A DNA stretch of 64,000 nucleotides from JAGTVG01 sp963699805 (GTDB lineage Bacteria; Bacteroidota; Bacteroidia; Cytophagales; Cyclobacteriaceae), in NCBI GenBank assembly GCA_963699805.1, contig CAVOVH010000005.1, positions 1,054,001 through 1,118,000 on the forward strand. Direction: 5' to 3'. Of this stretch, positions 27,931 through 35,258 are shown in pieces. Positions within the stretch are counted from its first letter, which is position 1, and every line of letters begins with the position of its first letter. Below the pieces are notes generated by a model, which was not told the DNA's origin, did no database searches, and saw nothing but the letters and a program-made list of their open reading frames with translations. The translations under genes and the position numbers were made by a program.

Positions 27931-28690
27931 TGTTTAAAGGGGTGTTTTTGATGTAAGAACGAATTTTCTCCAGGTCTTCAGGGGTATCCACACACATACT
28001 CACCTTGTCGGTTATACCCACTTTGATGGCATATCCGTTTTCGATCCATCGGTTCTGCTCAAGTCCTTCTGTGGATTCGAGTATGGACCGGGGAAGATTG
28101 GCATAAATCTCCAGGGCTTCGGCGGTATATCCATAAAGTCCCACATGTTTATAAAAGGTATGTTGCTGATGCCATTTTTCCCTGGGAGTACCCTTGATAT
28201 ACGGAATAACAGACCGGCTGAAATACAAAGCATTATAATGCTTGTCAAATACGACAAACACTTCACTCTCGTTATTCAGATCTTCTGGATCGAGTACGGG
28301 GTATACCAGGGTGGCCATCATGATATATTCGTCTGTAAAACATTCCTGTAAGGTTGTGAGCTGTTCCGGATCAAGTAAAGGTTCATCTCCCTGGATATTG
28401 ATAATTACCTCATAATTAACATGGTTTGTTCTGGAGATAATTTTTAATGCTTCGAGGCAACGATTGGTGCCGGTTGGATGTTGATCGGAAGTCATCACCA
28501 CCCGGCCTCCAAAAGAACGGACTGCATCATATACCCTTTTGTCATCCGTGGCCACATAAACGTCTTCCATAGCCTGGCTGGCTTTTTCATAGACATGCTG
28601 TATCATGGGCTTTCCACCAATATCGACCAGCGGTTTTCCTTCCAGACGGGTTGACCCAAAGCGGGCCGGTATGATTCCGAGAAACTTCAT
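27923..28690 (-). CDS. kdsB: CMP-Kdo (or CMP-Kdo8N) synthetase
   Basis: KdsB is the cytidylyltransferase that activates Kdo with CTP for transfer to lipid A. The N-terminal nucleotide loop FLGIIPARFGSTRLEGKPL is followed by MIQHVYEKA, VYVATDDKRV, VVMTSDQHPTGTNRC, VIINIQGDEPLL, and the later HVGLYGYTAEAL and EQNRWIENGYAIKV. The open frame extends ten codons further, but ATG at 28690 gives the standard family start, so 255 residues. It is the first gene of the leftward operon, divergent from kdnA with 169 bases between. In Shewanella the equivalent enzyme prefers Kdo8N; the presence of kdnA and kdnB here makes that plausible, but sequence alone does not show it. Confidence 0.94.
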   Translation of the reverse strand: MKFLGIIPARFGSTRLEGKPLVDIGGKPMIQHVYEKASQAMEDVYVATDDKRVYDAVRSFGGRVVMTSDQHPTGTNRCLEALKIISRTNHVNYEVIINIQGDEPLLDPEQLTTLQECFTDEYIMMATLVYPVLDPEDLNNESEVFVVFDKHYNALYFSRSVIPYIKGTPREKWHQQHTFYKHVGLYGYTAEALEIYANLPRSILESTEGLEQNRWIENGYAIKVGITDKVSMCVDTPEDLEKIRSYIKNTPLNNE

Positions 28691-28859
28691 GCAGTGAAAA
28701 TCAGGAGTGCAAATTAACAAAAATGTTCTGTCATATTGGCCTTATTTAGGGATAAAAAAAGGATGTCAATGATTTTATTAGTAATATTGTGGCGTCCTGT
28801 CAACCGGTCATTTGCATCGGTTCAGAACATCTTTGATATAACCAAAAAACTTTAATAAT

Positions 28860-30053
28860 ATGCCTGGAATGGAAGTTTTCGGCGTTGAAGAGCGCAAGGA
28901 GGTCATGGATGTATTGGAAACCGGAGCCCTGTTCCGGTATGGTCATGAAGACCTTCGAAAAGGAAGGTGGAAGGCAAAGGAGTTTGAGGATGAAGTGCGT
29001 AAGTTTACCGGTGCCTCCTTCGCACATGCTGTTACAAGCGGGTCCACGGCAGTAGCCGCCATGATGGCCGCCACCGGGATTGGTCATGGGCATGAAGTGG
29101 TGGTCCCTCCATTCACTTTTGTGGCACCTGTGGAAGGTGTTTTCCTGGGAGGAGCTCTGCCTCTTTTCGGAGAGATAGATGAGACCCTTTGTTTAAGTCC
29201 GGAAGGGATTGAGAATGCCCTTACGCCCAATACGAAAGCTGTATTGCTTGTACATATGTGCGGAGCAGCGGCTGACCTGGAAGGAATATTAAAAGTATGC
29301 GAAAAGCATGATCTGACCTTGCTGGAAGATTGCGGACAGGCTATGGGAGCATTTTATAAAGGTAAATCGGTTGGACTTTATGGAAAAGCGGGTTCCTTTT
29401 CTTTCGATTATTTTAAGATTGCCACCTGTGGGGAAGGTGGAGTCACCATAACGGATGATCTGGATATCTACAACAAAATAGACCAGGTCTCTGACCATGG
29501 ACATACACATATCGGGAATAACCGGGGAATGGAAGATCATCATCTTTTAGGATTTAATTTCCGCATCAATGAACTGAGTGCTGCCATTGGTTTGGCCCAG
29601 ATGAGAAAGTTACCGGGGATCATAAAGGCAAACAAAAAAAATAAAAAATACCTGAAAGACCGACTGAAAGAAATCAAAGATCTTACTTTCCGGAATCTTC
29701 CGGATGTAGACGGTGATTCGGCCACCTTTCTGAATTTCTTTTTCCCTTCCAGAGAGGTCGCCAGAAGGGCCTTTGATCAATTTGCAAAGGACCAGGTGGG
29801 AGGCGTCACCTACTGGTATACCAATATGTACCATTACATCAATCAATGGGATCATATTAAAAAGATGAGTTTTCCTGCTCCTCTTTCAATTCATGTACTG
29901 GGAGCACCACAGGATTATCATCAGATCGAATTACCCCACTCCGAGGATGTGATGAGCCGTATGGGATCGATCGGCATCCGGTGCACCTGGTCGGAACAGG
30001 AACTGGAACAACTGGCCGACAAGCTGATCAAATCAATAAAAAAGGCACTTTAA
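28860..30053 (+). CDS. kdnA: PLP aminotransferase for 8-amino-Kdo (KdnA)
   Basis: This DegT/DnrJ/EryC1/StrS-type sugar aminotransferase has 397 residues. The internal-aldimine lysine is Lys186 in SFDYFKIATCGEGG; LLEDCGQAMGAFYKG (Asp that holds the pyridine nitrogen) and FNFRINELSAAIGLAQMRKL are typical of the fold. The N-terminus (MPGMEVFGVEE, FRYGHEDLRKGRWK) and the block DETLCLSPEGIENALT with LVHMCG resemble Shewanella oneidensis KdnA as I recall it. There the enzyme adds an amino group to the C8 aldehyde of oxidised Kdo to form Kdo8N. The gene is divergent from kdsB and 227 bases upstream of kdnB. An alternative is another nucleotide-independent sugar aminotransferase, but the neighbourhood argues strongly for Kdo8N. 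Confidence 0.9.
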   Translation: MPGMEVFGVEERKEVMDVLETGALFRYGHEDLRKGRWKAKEFEDEVRKFTGASFAHAVTSGSTAVAAMMAATGIGHGHEVVVPPFTFVAPVEGVFLGGALPLFGEIDETLCLSPEGIENALTPNTKAVLLVHMCGAAADLEGILKVCEKHDLTLLEDCGQAMGAFYKGKSVGLYGKAGSFSFDYFKIATCGEGGVTITDDLDIYNKIDQVSDHGHTHIGNNRGMEDHHLLGFNFRINELSAAIGLAQMRKLPGIIKANKKNKKYLKDRLKEIKDLTFRNLPDVDGDSATFLNFFFPSREVARRAFDQFAKDQVGGVTYWYTNMYHYINQWDHIKKMSFPAPLSIHVLGAPQDYHQIELPHSEDVMSRMGSIGIRCTWSEQELEQLADKLIKSIKKAL

Positions 30054-30063
30054 AAGGGGAGCC

Positions 30064-30143
30064 GTGAAGACCTGGAGACGTGGAGAAGCGGAGAAGCGGA
30101 GATGGGGAGATGGGGAGATGGGGAGACGTGGAGATGGGGAGCG
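30064..30143. repeat. 8-bp-period GGAGA tandem repeat
   Basis: Ten contiguous octamers, consensus about GNGGAGAN (for example CTGGAGAC, GTGGAGAA, GCGGAGAT, GGGGAGAT), start 10 bases after the kdnA stop. The unit drifts at the same two or three positions while the period stays exactly 8. The stretch shows no coding frame or hairpin. Confidence 0.85.
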
Positions 30144-30227
30144 CGGTGTTTACTCAATCACAAGGGAATAGTTACCTTAAACAAAGAAATTTCCACAGGC
30201 AGTATTTTCAATTAAAACAATAACAAT

Positions 30228-30275
30228 ACATCACCAGATCACCACATCACCACATCACTAAATCATCAAATAAAT
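30228..30275. repeat. 8-bp-period ACATCACC tandem repeat
   Basis: Octamers ACATCACC, AGATCACC, ACATCACC, ACATCACT, AAATCATC and a decayed AAATAAAT run directly up to the kdnB start region. The same 8-base period as the GGAGA tract 85 bases upstream, with a different unit, suggests one class of element. It lies in the kdnB leader and may affect its expression. Confidence 0.75.
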
Positions 30276-30280
30276 CATAT

Positions 30281-31360
30281 ATGTACAAGAATTTTAAAAA
30301 TATTGAAAAGGTCGTTTACGGAAGGGGATCGTTTGATCAGCTCGATTCCATTTTGAATGAAAAACGATTGGAAAACGACCAATTCATGGTCTTTATTGTG
30401 GATGAATATTTCAAGGGGAAAGACCTGGAGAAGCGGATCCCGCTGAAACAGGAAGACTTGATATTTTTTGAAAATGTGGATGAGCATGAACCCACCACTT
30501 GGCAAGTCGACAGGATCCGGGATGCCGTCAAGGAAGATAAAGGCCTCCCTTCCGGTGTAGTTGGGATCGGGGGAGGGAGCATTATGGACATAGCCAAAGC
30601 CTTATCCCTGATGATGACCAATGAGGGTTCTTCTTCCTTATACCAGGGATTGAATCTGGTCAGGAAATCGGGCGTATATCATCTGGGCATTCCCACGACT
30701 TCCGGTACTGGAGCAGAATGTTCCATGACTGCCGTGTTGACTGGACCTGAAAAAAAACTGGGGCTGAAATGTGACTGGACAGTTTTTAATCAGGTGATCC
30801 TGGATCCGGAACTGACGGCCACCGTTCCAAGCAATCAATGGTTCTACACCGGTATGGATTGTTTTATTCATTGCATCGAATCGGAAAGCGGAATCTTCTA
30901 TAATGAATTTTCAAGGGCATACGGGGACCAGGCCTTAAAACTATGCCGGGAAGTTTTCACCGGTGGGAACAGCGGACAAAATCCGGAAAATAATGAAAAA
31001 CTGATGATCGCCAGCCTGTTTGGAGGCCTCAGCCTCACCTATTCTGAAGTAGGAGCCTGTCATGCTTTTTCTTACGGTTTATCCTTTGTTTTCGGAATGC
31101 GGCATGGATATGCCAATTGCATAGCTTTCAATCACCTGAAGGAGTTTTACGGAGATGCGGTGGATGAATTCAAGGAAATGGTAAAATATCACAAGATAGA
31201 TTTACCTCAACAGCTTTCAAAAGACTGGACAGAAGAAGAAATCGTCAAGATGGCGGATGTCGCCTACAAACTTCCCCACATGTGGACCCATGCATTGGGA
31301 CATGACTGGGAGAAAAAGCTCACACGGAAGGACATCATGGATATTTACAGAAGAATGTAA
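30281..31360 (+). CDS. kdnB: Iron-type alcohol dehydrogenase oxidising Kdo C8 (KdnB)
   Basis: This group III (metal-dependent) alcohol dehydrogenase has 359 residues. The dinucleotide loop is VGIGGGSIMDIAKALSL (about 93-110), followed by IPTTSGTGAEC. The metal ligands fit Asp193 and His197 (GMDCFIHCIES), His261 (GACHAFSYG) and His275 (MRHGYANC), with the spacing known from FucO-type enzymes. The N-terminus YKNFKNIEKVVYGRGSFDQLD resembles Shewanella KdnB as I recall it, the enzyme that oxidises Kdo to its C8 aldehyde for KdnA. The gene lies downstream of kdnA on the same strand, separated by two 8-bp repeat tracts, and is followed by a third. No other alcohol substrate is suggested by the context. 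Confidence 0.9.
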   Translation: MYKNFKNIEKVVYGRGSFDQLDSILNEKRLENDQFMVFIVDEYFKGKDLEKRIPLKQEDLIFFENVDEHEPTTWQVDRIRDAVKEDKGLPSGVVGIGGGSIMDIAKALSLMMTNEGSSSLYQGLNLVRKSGVYHLGIPTTSGTGAECSMTAVLTGPEKKLGLKCDWTVFNQVILDPELTATVPSNQWFYTGMDCFIHCIESESGIFYNEFSRAYGDQALKLCREVFTGGNSGQNPENNEKLMIASLFGGLSLTYSEVGACHAFSYGLSFVFGMRHGYANCIAFNHLKEFYGDAVDEFKEMVKYHKIDLPQQLSKDWTEEEIVKMADVAYKLPHMWTHALGHDWEKKLTRKDIMDIYRRM

Positions 31361-31363
31361 TCT

Positions 31364-31427
31364 GGTTCACTTGTTCACTGGTTCACTCGAGACGCAGAGA
31401 AGAGGAGATGAGGAGACGCGGAGACGA
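31364..31427. repeat. 8-bp-period repeat that switches unit
   Basis: Three TGTTCACT-like octamers (GGTTCACT, TGTTCACT, GGTTCACT) are followed without a break in the 8-base phase by five GAGACGC/GGAGATGA-like octamers. It starts 3 bases after the kdnB stop. The two unit types are those of the tracts at 25246 and 30064, joined in one array. The rest of the gap to 31652 shows no gene. Confidence 0.8.
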
Positions 31428-31652
31428 CTCTGTCTCGTCCTAAAATTAGATTATGCCCAAAGGCATCCCTGAGGGACAGGTTTAACAATGAGCCAACGGT
31501 TGAACGGAAAAGCCAATGATCCGGTGAACTTTCTAATCAGAACATTCCTCTTCCTCATACAAAGATGGTGCGGATGTTGTGTGTTGGGCTATGTGTAGGC
31601 TCATCCCCGCTTTTTTCCTTTTAACCAGATATCATAACATACAATCAACTCC

Positions 31653-32456
31653 CTAAAATAGTTGTATCAATTTTTCCATGATCACAATCAGCAGAATAAA
31701 GCTGAAAATGACTGAAATGGTACGCGAGGATAATTGATGACTTAATTTTACACCGGCTGGAGATCCAAAAATAACACCAAGACTCATGGGAATGGCGACC
31801 GGGAAAAAGATATACCCCTCCTGGAAATGCGAAAAAGACTTTATGGGTACCTCCAGTAAATTCAGGATTGTAAGTGTAAAGGAGATCGCAAAGATCATGA
31901 AAAGGGAGATGGATTTGGCTTTTTTTATATCCATGCCATTTTTAAAGGACAGGATGGGGATCAGGATCCCTCCCCCTCCGAGTCCGGTAAGTGCGGATAA
32001 ACTTCCTGAGATCATACCAGAGCCTGCCAGCATTTTTTTCGAGAAATAGGAGCGGTTTTCTTTTTTTGTTTTTTTAACATGGTAGCTGATCAATATGTAA
32101 AATAAAAAACCGATCAACAGGATACTGAAAATTTGAAATGAGTACCAGGGTTTGACAACTACGGACTTTAACAGAATAATAGACATCAGGGAACCCGGAA
32201 TGGATACCCAGAAAGACTCCTTCCAGTAGACATCCTGATAAAAATAGTTGGTGATATTGGCAGAAAGACTGGCAAGGGCCATTCCAAAAAAGGAATTGGC
32301 AATGGTATACTGCGCAATAACATCCTGTGTGATCTCAAAATGCCTTAAGGCATAGGGAAGGATAAAAACATAAATGATCCCGCTGCCAATTCCCAGAAGA
32401 CCCGTGAGGATCCCGCCGGCAAATCCAATGATAATCAATATAGAATAAAGCCACAT
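31653..32456 (-). CDS. TauE/SafE-family membrane permease
   Basis: This 267-residue integral membrane protein has about eight predicted helices and the two-repeat plan of the TauE/SafE (DUF81) family. The repeat signatures are GGILTGLLGIGSGIIYVFIL near the N-terminus and GSLSALTGLGGGGILIPIL in the middle, both with the glycine-rich helix start. Members export or import sulfite, sulfoacetate and other small sulfonated or organic anions; the substrate here is not predictable. It follows the S41 protease gene by 3 bases on the same strand, so it is likely co-transcribed with rpmH-rnpA-protease, though a functional link is not obvious. Confidence 0.85.
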   Translation of the reverse strand: MWLYSILIIIGFAGGILTGLLGIGSGIIYVFILPYALRHFEITQDVIAQYTIANSFFGMALASLSANITNYFYQDVYWKESFWVSIPGSLMSIILLKSVVVKPWYSFQIFSILLIGFLFYILISYHVKKTKKENRSYFSKKMLAGSGMISGSLSALTGLGGGGILIPILSFKNGMDIKKAKSISLFMIFAISFTLTILNLLEVPIKSFSHFQEGYIFFPVAIPMSLGVIFGSPAGVKLSHQLSSRTISVIFSFILLIVIMEKLIQLF

Positions 32457-32459
32457 GAA

Positions 32460-34121
32460 TTATTGTCTGGCGAGCAATTCATTATAGGTTGGCTGGTTAT
32501 TGAGCACATTGATTGCTTCCAGGAGCTGCGGATCATTATCGAACGAAGCCTCAATCACACCTTTGTTTAAATAATATCTGGCAGCAATTTCCTCTTCCAG
32601 CACGGATTTGATTTCATCCTTGAACTTCTGAACGTCGTTATCCTTATTATGTTGTATTTTGGATTTCAGTTCTTCAATGGTATTTTCAACCACGCCATTG
32701 AACTTTTCCTGCTTTGATAAGGCAATTACTTCATCCAGGGTTTTTTCAACACGCGTCGTATAATCATATTCTTTGTCTTTCAGCCAAAAAAGAAACTTCT
32801 GAAATTCATCCTCCGACAATTTAAAGTTTTTGGCCTTGTCAATTGATTCATGCGTGTAATAAAACTGTGTGGCATAATCAAACAGAAGCCCTTTCGACAT
32901 CAAGCTCAATGTAATGGGAGCAAGGTTCTTATCTTCCACTACCACATCTGGATCAATTCCCCCACCATCATATACGATCCGTCCATTGTTGGTCTCAAAT
33001 TCCACTTTTAATGAATCGGGAATACGTTTTACACTTCCGTCTTCATTTCGTTCCTCATAATTGATGGCCTGTATGCATCTTCCACTTGGAATATAGTATT
33101 TTGCTGTTGTCACCTTTAACTGGGAGTTGTAAGATAAGGGTCTAGTTGCTTGAACAAGACCTTTCCCAAAGGTTTTAGTTCCAACCAGAACGCCACGGTC
33201 ATAATCCTGAATGGTCCCTGAAACGATTTCAGAGGCGGACGCACTTCTGTTGTTGGTCAGCACTGCCAGAGGAATATCAGTATCGATCGGGTTATTCAAA
33301 GCCCGGTAGGTCTTGTTCCAGTCTGACATCTTCCCTTTGGTACTCACTACTTCTTGTCCGCGAGATATGAATACATTGGTTACATTCACGGCTTCGTTTA
33401 AAAGCCCTCCCGGATTATCCCTCAGATCAAGGATTACTTTGGAGGCACCTTCTTCTTTTAATTTTTCCAATGCCCGGCTAACTTCCTTCCCTGCAGAAGT
33501 AGTAAAATCTGTCAGTTTGATATAACCAACATCCTGCGTGACCATCCCTGCATAAGGGACGTTGTCGATTGTGATCTTTTCACGCTTCAAATTAATTTTT
33601 ATGGGGTTATCCACGCCATACCGGATGATGGTCAGCTCAACATCGGTATTGGCCTGTCCTTTCAGGAGTTTGCTGATTTCACCAGTATTTTTATCGGTAA
33701 CATCCACACCGTCCACCTCGATCAGTTCGTCGCCTATTTTCAATCCTTTTTTTTCTGCCGGGAATCCTTCGTAGGGCATGATGATGAGGTTCTTATTATT
33801 ATTCCTGCCAATCAAAGCTCCGATCCCTCCATATTGGTTGGTGGTCATGGTCCTGTAATCTTCAATGTCATCCTCCGGGATATAATTGGTATATGGGTCA
33901 AGGGATTCCAGCATGGCTTCGATCCCGGTTCGCATCAATTTGTTGGGATTGATATCATCCACATAATAAGTATTCACCTCCTTGAACAGGGTGGCGAATA
34001 TATCCAGGTTTTTAGCAATCTCGAAATACCTTTCACTTGGATTAGTATAAGAAAATAAAATGATGACAACGACCAGTAAACCTGACGGGATCGTCCATCT
34101 TTTAACTTTTTGCAACTTCAT
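32460..34121 (-). CDS. S41-family C-terminal processing protease
   Basis: This CtpA/Prc-type serine protease has 553 residues. An uncleaved or signal-type hydrophobic segment (about residues 10-25) places it in the periplasm. A helical N-domain (YTNYIPEDDIEDYR) precedes a PDZ domain (GGIGALIGRNN to IIRYG, residues about 98-168). The catalytic domain contains LDLRDNPGGLLNEAV, the Ser in NRSASASEIVSG (Ser295) and the Lys in TKTFGKGLVQ (Lys320), 25 residues apart as in the family. A helical C-terminal extension of roughly 150 residues follows. Its ATG lies 20 bases inside the end of rnpA. Such proteases trim C-termini of envelope proteins; the target is unknown. Confidence 0.93.
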   Translation of the reverse strand: MKLQKVKRWTIPSGLLVVVIILFSYTNPSERYFEIAKNLDIFATLFKEVNTYYVDDINPNKLMRTGIEAMLESLDPYTNYIPEDDIEDYRTMTTNQYGGIGALIGRNNNKNLIIMPYEGFPAEKKGLKIGDELIEVDGVDVTDKNTGEISKLLKGQANTDVELTIIRYGVDNPIKINLKREKITIDNVPYAGMVTQDVGYIKLTDFTTSAGKEVSRALEKLKEEGASKVILDLRDNPGGLLNEAVNVTNVFISRGQEVVSTKGKMSDWNKTYRALNNPIDTDIPLAVLTNNRSASASEIVSGTIQDYDRGVLVGTKTFGKGLVQATRPLSYNSQLKVTTAKYYIPSGRCIQAINYEERNEDGSVKRIPDSLKVEFETNNGRIVYDGGGIDPDVVVEDKNLAPITLSLMSKGLLFDYATQFYYTHESIDKAKNFKLSEDEFQKFLFWLKDKEYDYTTRVEKTLDEVIALSKQEKFNGVVENTIEELKSKIQHNKDNDVQKFKDEIKSVLEEEIAARYYLNKGVIEASFDNDPQLLEAINVLNNQPTYNELLARQ

Positions 34122-34521
34122 ATTTCTGATTATTTTGTTTTATCAAATACCCGATAGATGCCACTACGCTTTTTTCTATCTCTGTATAGGTTGCTACATT
34201 CTTACTAATATACACATACCCCAATAAAAACGGAAGTCCGTGAAAATTATTATAAAGTAGGGCTTTATGCTTCCGGTAAGCTTCCCGGATCCTTCTTCTG
34301 ACTTTATTACGTACGACAGATTTTTTAAAATGTTTTTTGGGTACAGAAATCAATATCCGGTGATAGGGATCTTCGTCCGGGGTATAGGTCAAAAAATACA
34401 GTGCCAAGGGAAAAAACTTCTTACGCACTCCTTCCTTGAAAAGCTGATCAATTCGTTTTTTCTTCTTAAGGTGTTCACCTTTGTAAAAACGCTGGGAATT
34501 AAAATCAGGAATGAACCCCAT
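34102..34521 (-). CDS. rnpA: Ribonuclease P protein component
   Basis: This small basic protein subunit of RNase P matures the 5' ends of tRNAs with the rnpB RNA. The family signature is the RNR helix SVVRNKVRRRIREAYRKH, preceded by RILISVPKKHFKKS and the central beta-sheet. It has 139 residues, slightly long because of an N-terminal extension before LKKKKRIDQLFKEG. The gene starts 20 bases after the rpmH stop, the classic rpmH-rnpA order, and its 3' end overlaps the S41 protease start by 20 bases. dnaA, the usual neighbour in many bacteria, is not here. Confidence 0.93.
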   Translation of the reverse strand: MGFIPDFNSQRFYKGEHLKKKKRIDQLFKEGVRKKFFPLALYFLTYTPDEDPYHRILISVPKKHFKKSVVRNKVRRRIREAYRKHKALLYNNFHGLPFLLGYVYISKNVATYTEIEKSVVASIGYLIKQNNQKYEVAKS

Positions 34522-34541
34522 GAGTCCGGGGAATTAGGATA

Positions 34542-34700
34542 TTAATTCTTACCGTTACGTTCGCCGGAAACGGATAATTTTTTTCTGCCCTTCGCCCTTC
34601 GGTTTGTGATCACGTTTTTTCCGCCTGGGGTGGCCATCCTTGCCCGGAACCCGTGCTTGTTCTTACGTTTTTTGATGGACGGTTGAAATGTTCTTTTCAT
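34542..34700 (-). CDS. rpmH: 50S ribosomal protein L34
   Basis: The frame encodes 52 residues from ATG at 34700. It begins MKRTFQPSIKKRKNKHGF and continues with RARMATPGGKNVITNRRAKGR, the near-invariant L34 sequence, then a Bacteroidota-type tail KKLSVSGERNGKN. L34 is a very basic protein of the large ribosomal subunit. It heads the rpmH-rnpA unit and has a plausible promoter 50 bases upstream. Confidence 0.97.
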   Translation of the reverse strand: MKRTFQPSIKKRKNKHGFRARMATPGGKNVITNRRAKGRKKLSVSGERNGKN

Positions 34701-34749
34701 TATATCAACATTTATAAACTCACATTCATTTCCGCTTTCAAACGGGCTG

Positions 34750-34780
34750 CAAAGATATAAACCTTTTACATAATATTGAA
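34750..34780 (-). promoter_or_regulatory. Bacteroidota-type promoter for rpmH-rnpA
   Basis: On the minus strand, TATCTTTG (34750-34757) matches the -7 consensus TAnnTTTG exactly. TTCA, a weak form of the -33 TTTG, lies 19 bases upstream, the expected spacing. It is 50 bases before the rpmH ATG. Confidence 0.65.
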
Positions 34781-35167
34781 GTAATTATCTTTTTTTCACT
34801 TTTAATTCGCGGGAAGCATCCCAAAAATTTAAGGGCCATGTATGGGAGGTTGATTTTTCAAAAACCATCATTCTGAAAATTTAAATCTACATATATCAGG
34901 AAATAATATGATTTTCATCCATCGACTACAGCAGAATATTTTGCAGCTCCGGATTAAACAGGAGGAATCATGCTGCTGATCATGCTTCATGCAGGAAGAA
35001 ATCCAATGGCCGGGAAGGAATTGTGAAATTTATACTTAATCGTGGATTCTATCAGGATTTGAGAATATATAATATAAAAAATGGTTGGAATTTAAGATTT
35101 TCATTTTTAGTTTGCATTATAAATGTAGTCTCATCTCAATTTAGATTTTTTAGAAATTAACGAATAC

Positions 35168-35191
35168 GTTACAGTTATGCATACCTGTAAC
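35168..35191. promoter_or_regulatory. 24-bp near-palindrome, candidate operator of susC
   Basis: Arms GTTACAG and CTGTAAC flank a central ATGCAT; 22 of 24 positions obey two-fold symmetry. It lies 67 bases before the susC ATG. The symmetry fits a dimeric repressor or activator site, for example a GntR- or LacI-like regulator, but no such gene is in the window. Confidence 0.55.
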
Positions 35192-35258
35192 ACATTGTAT
35201 GAACTTTTACGGATTCTAAATGCTGAATATTTAATTCTAAATATTAAACCATTTTATT

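Larger units (their letters stand above)
34701..35258. other. Divergent intergenic region rpmH/susC
   Basis: This 558-base gap holds the rpmH promoter at its left end and a 24-bp near-palindrome at 35168-35191 near its right end. The middle is AT-rich with no gene, RNA or repeat that I can support. The susC promoter is expected between the palindrome and 35259 but no clear -7/-33 pair stands out. Confidence 0.5.

Noticed and set aside
28723..28830. Inverted 8-mers ATGTTCTG and CAGAACAT in the kdsB/kdnA divergent gap
   Set aside because: They are about 90 bases apart; an 8-base match of this kind is not rare in a gap of this size, and no further symmetry supports an operator.
30064..30143. 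Repeat tract considered as a CRISPR array
   Set aside because: Units are 8 bases with no spacers, and no cas genes are in the window.
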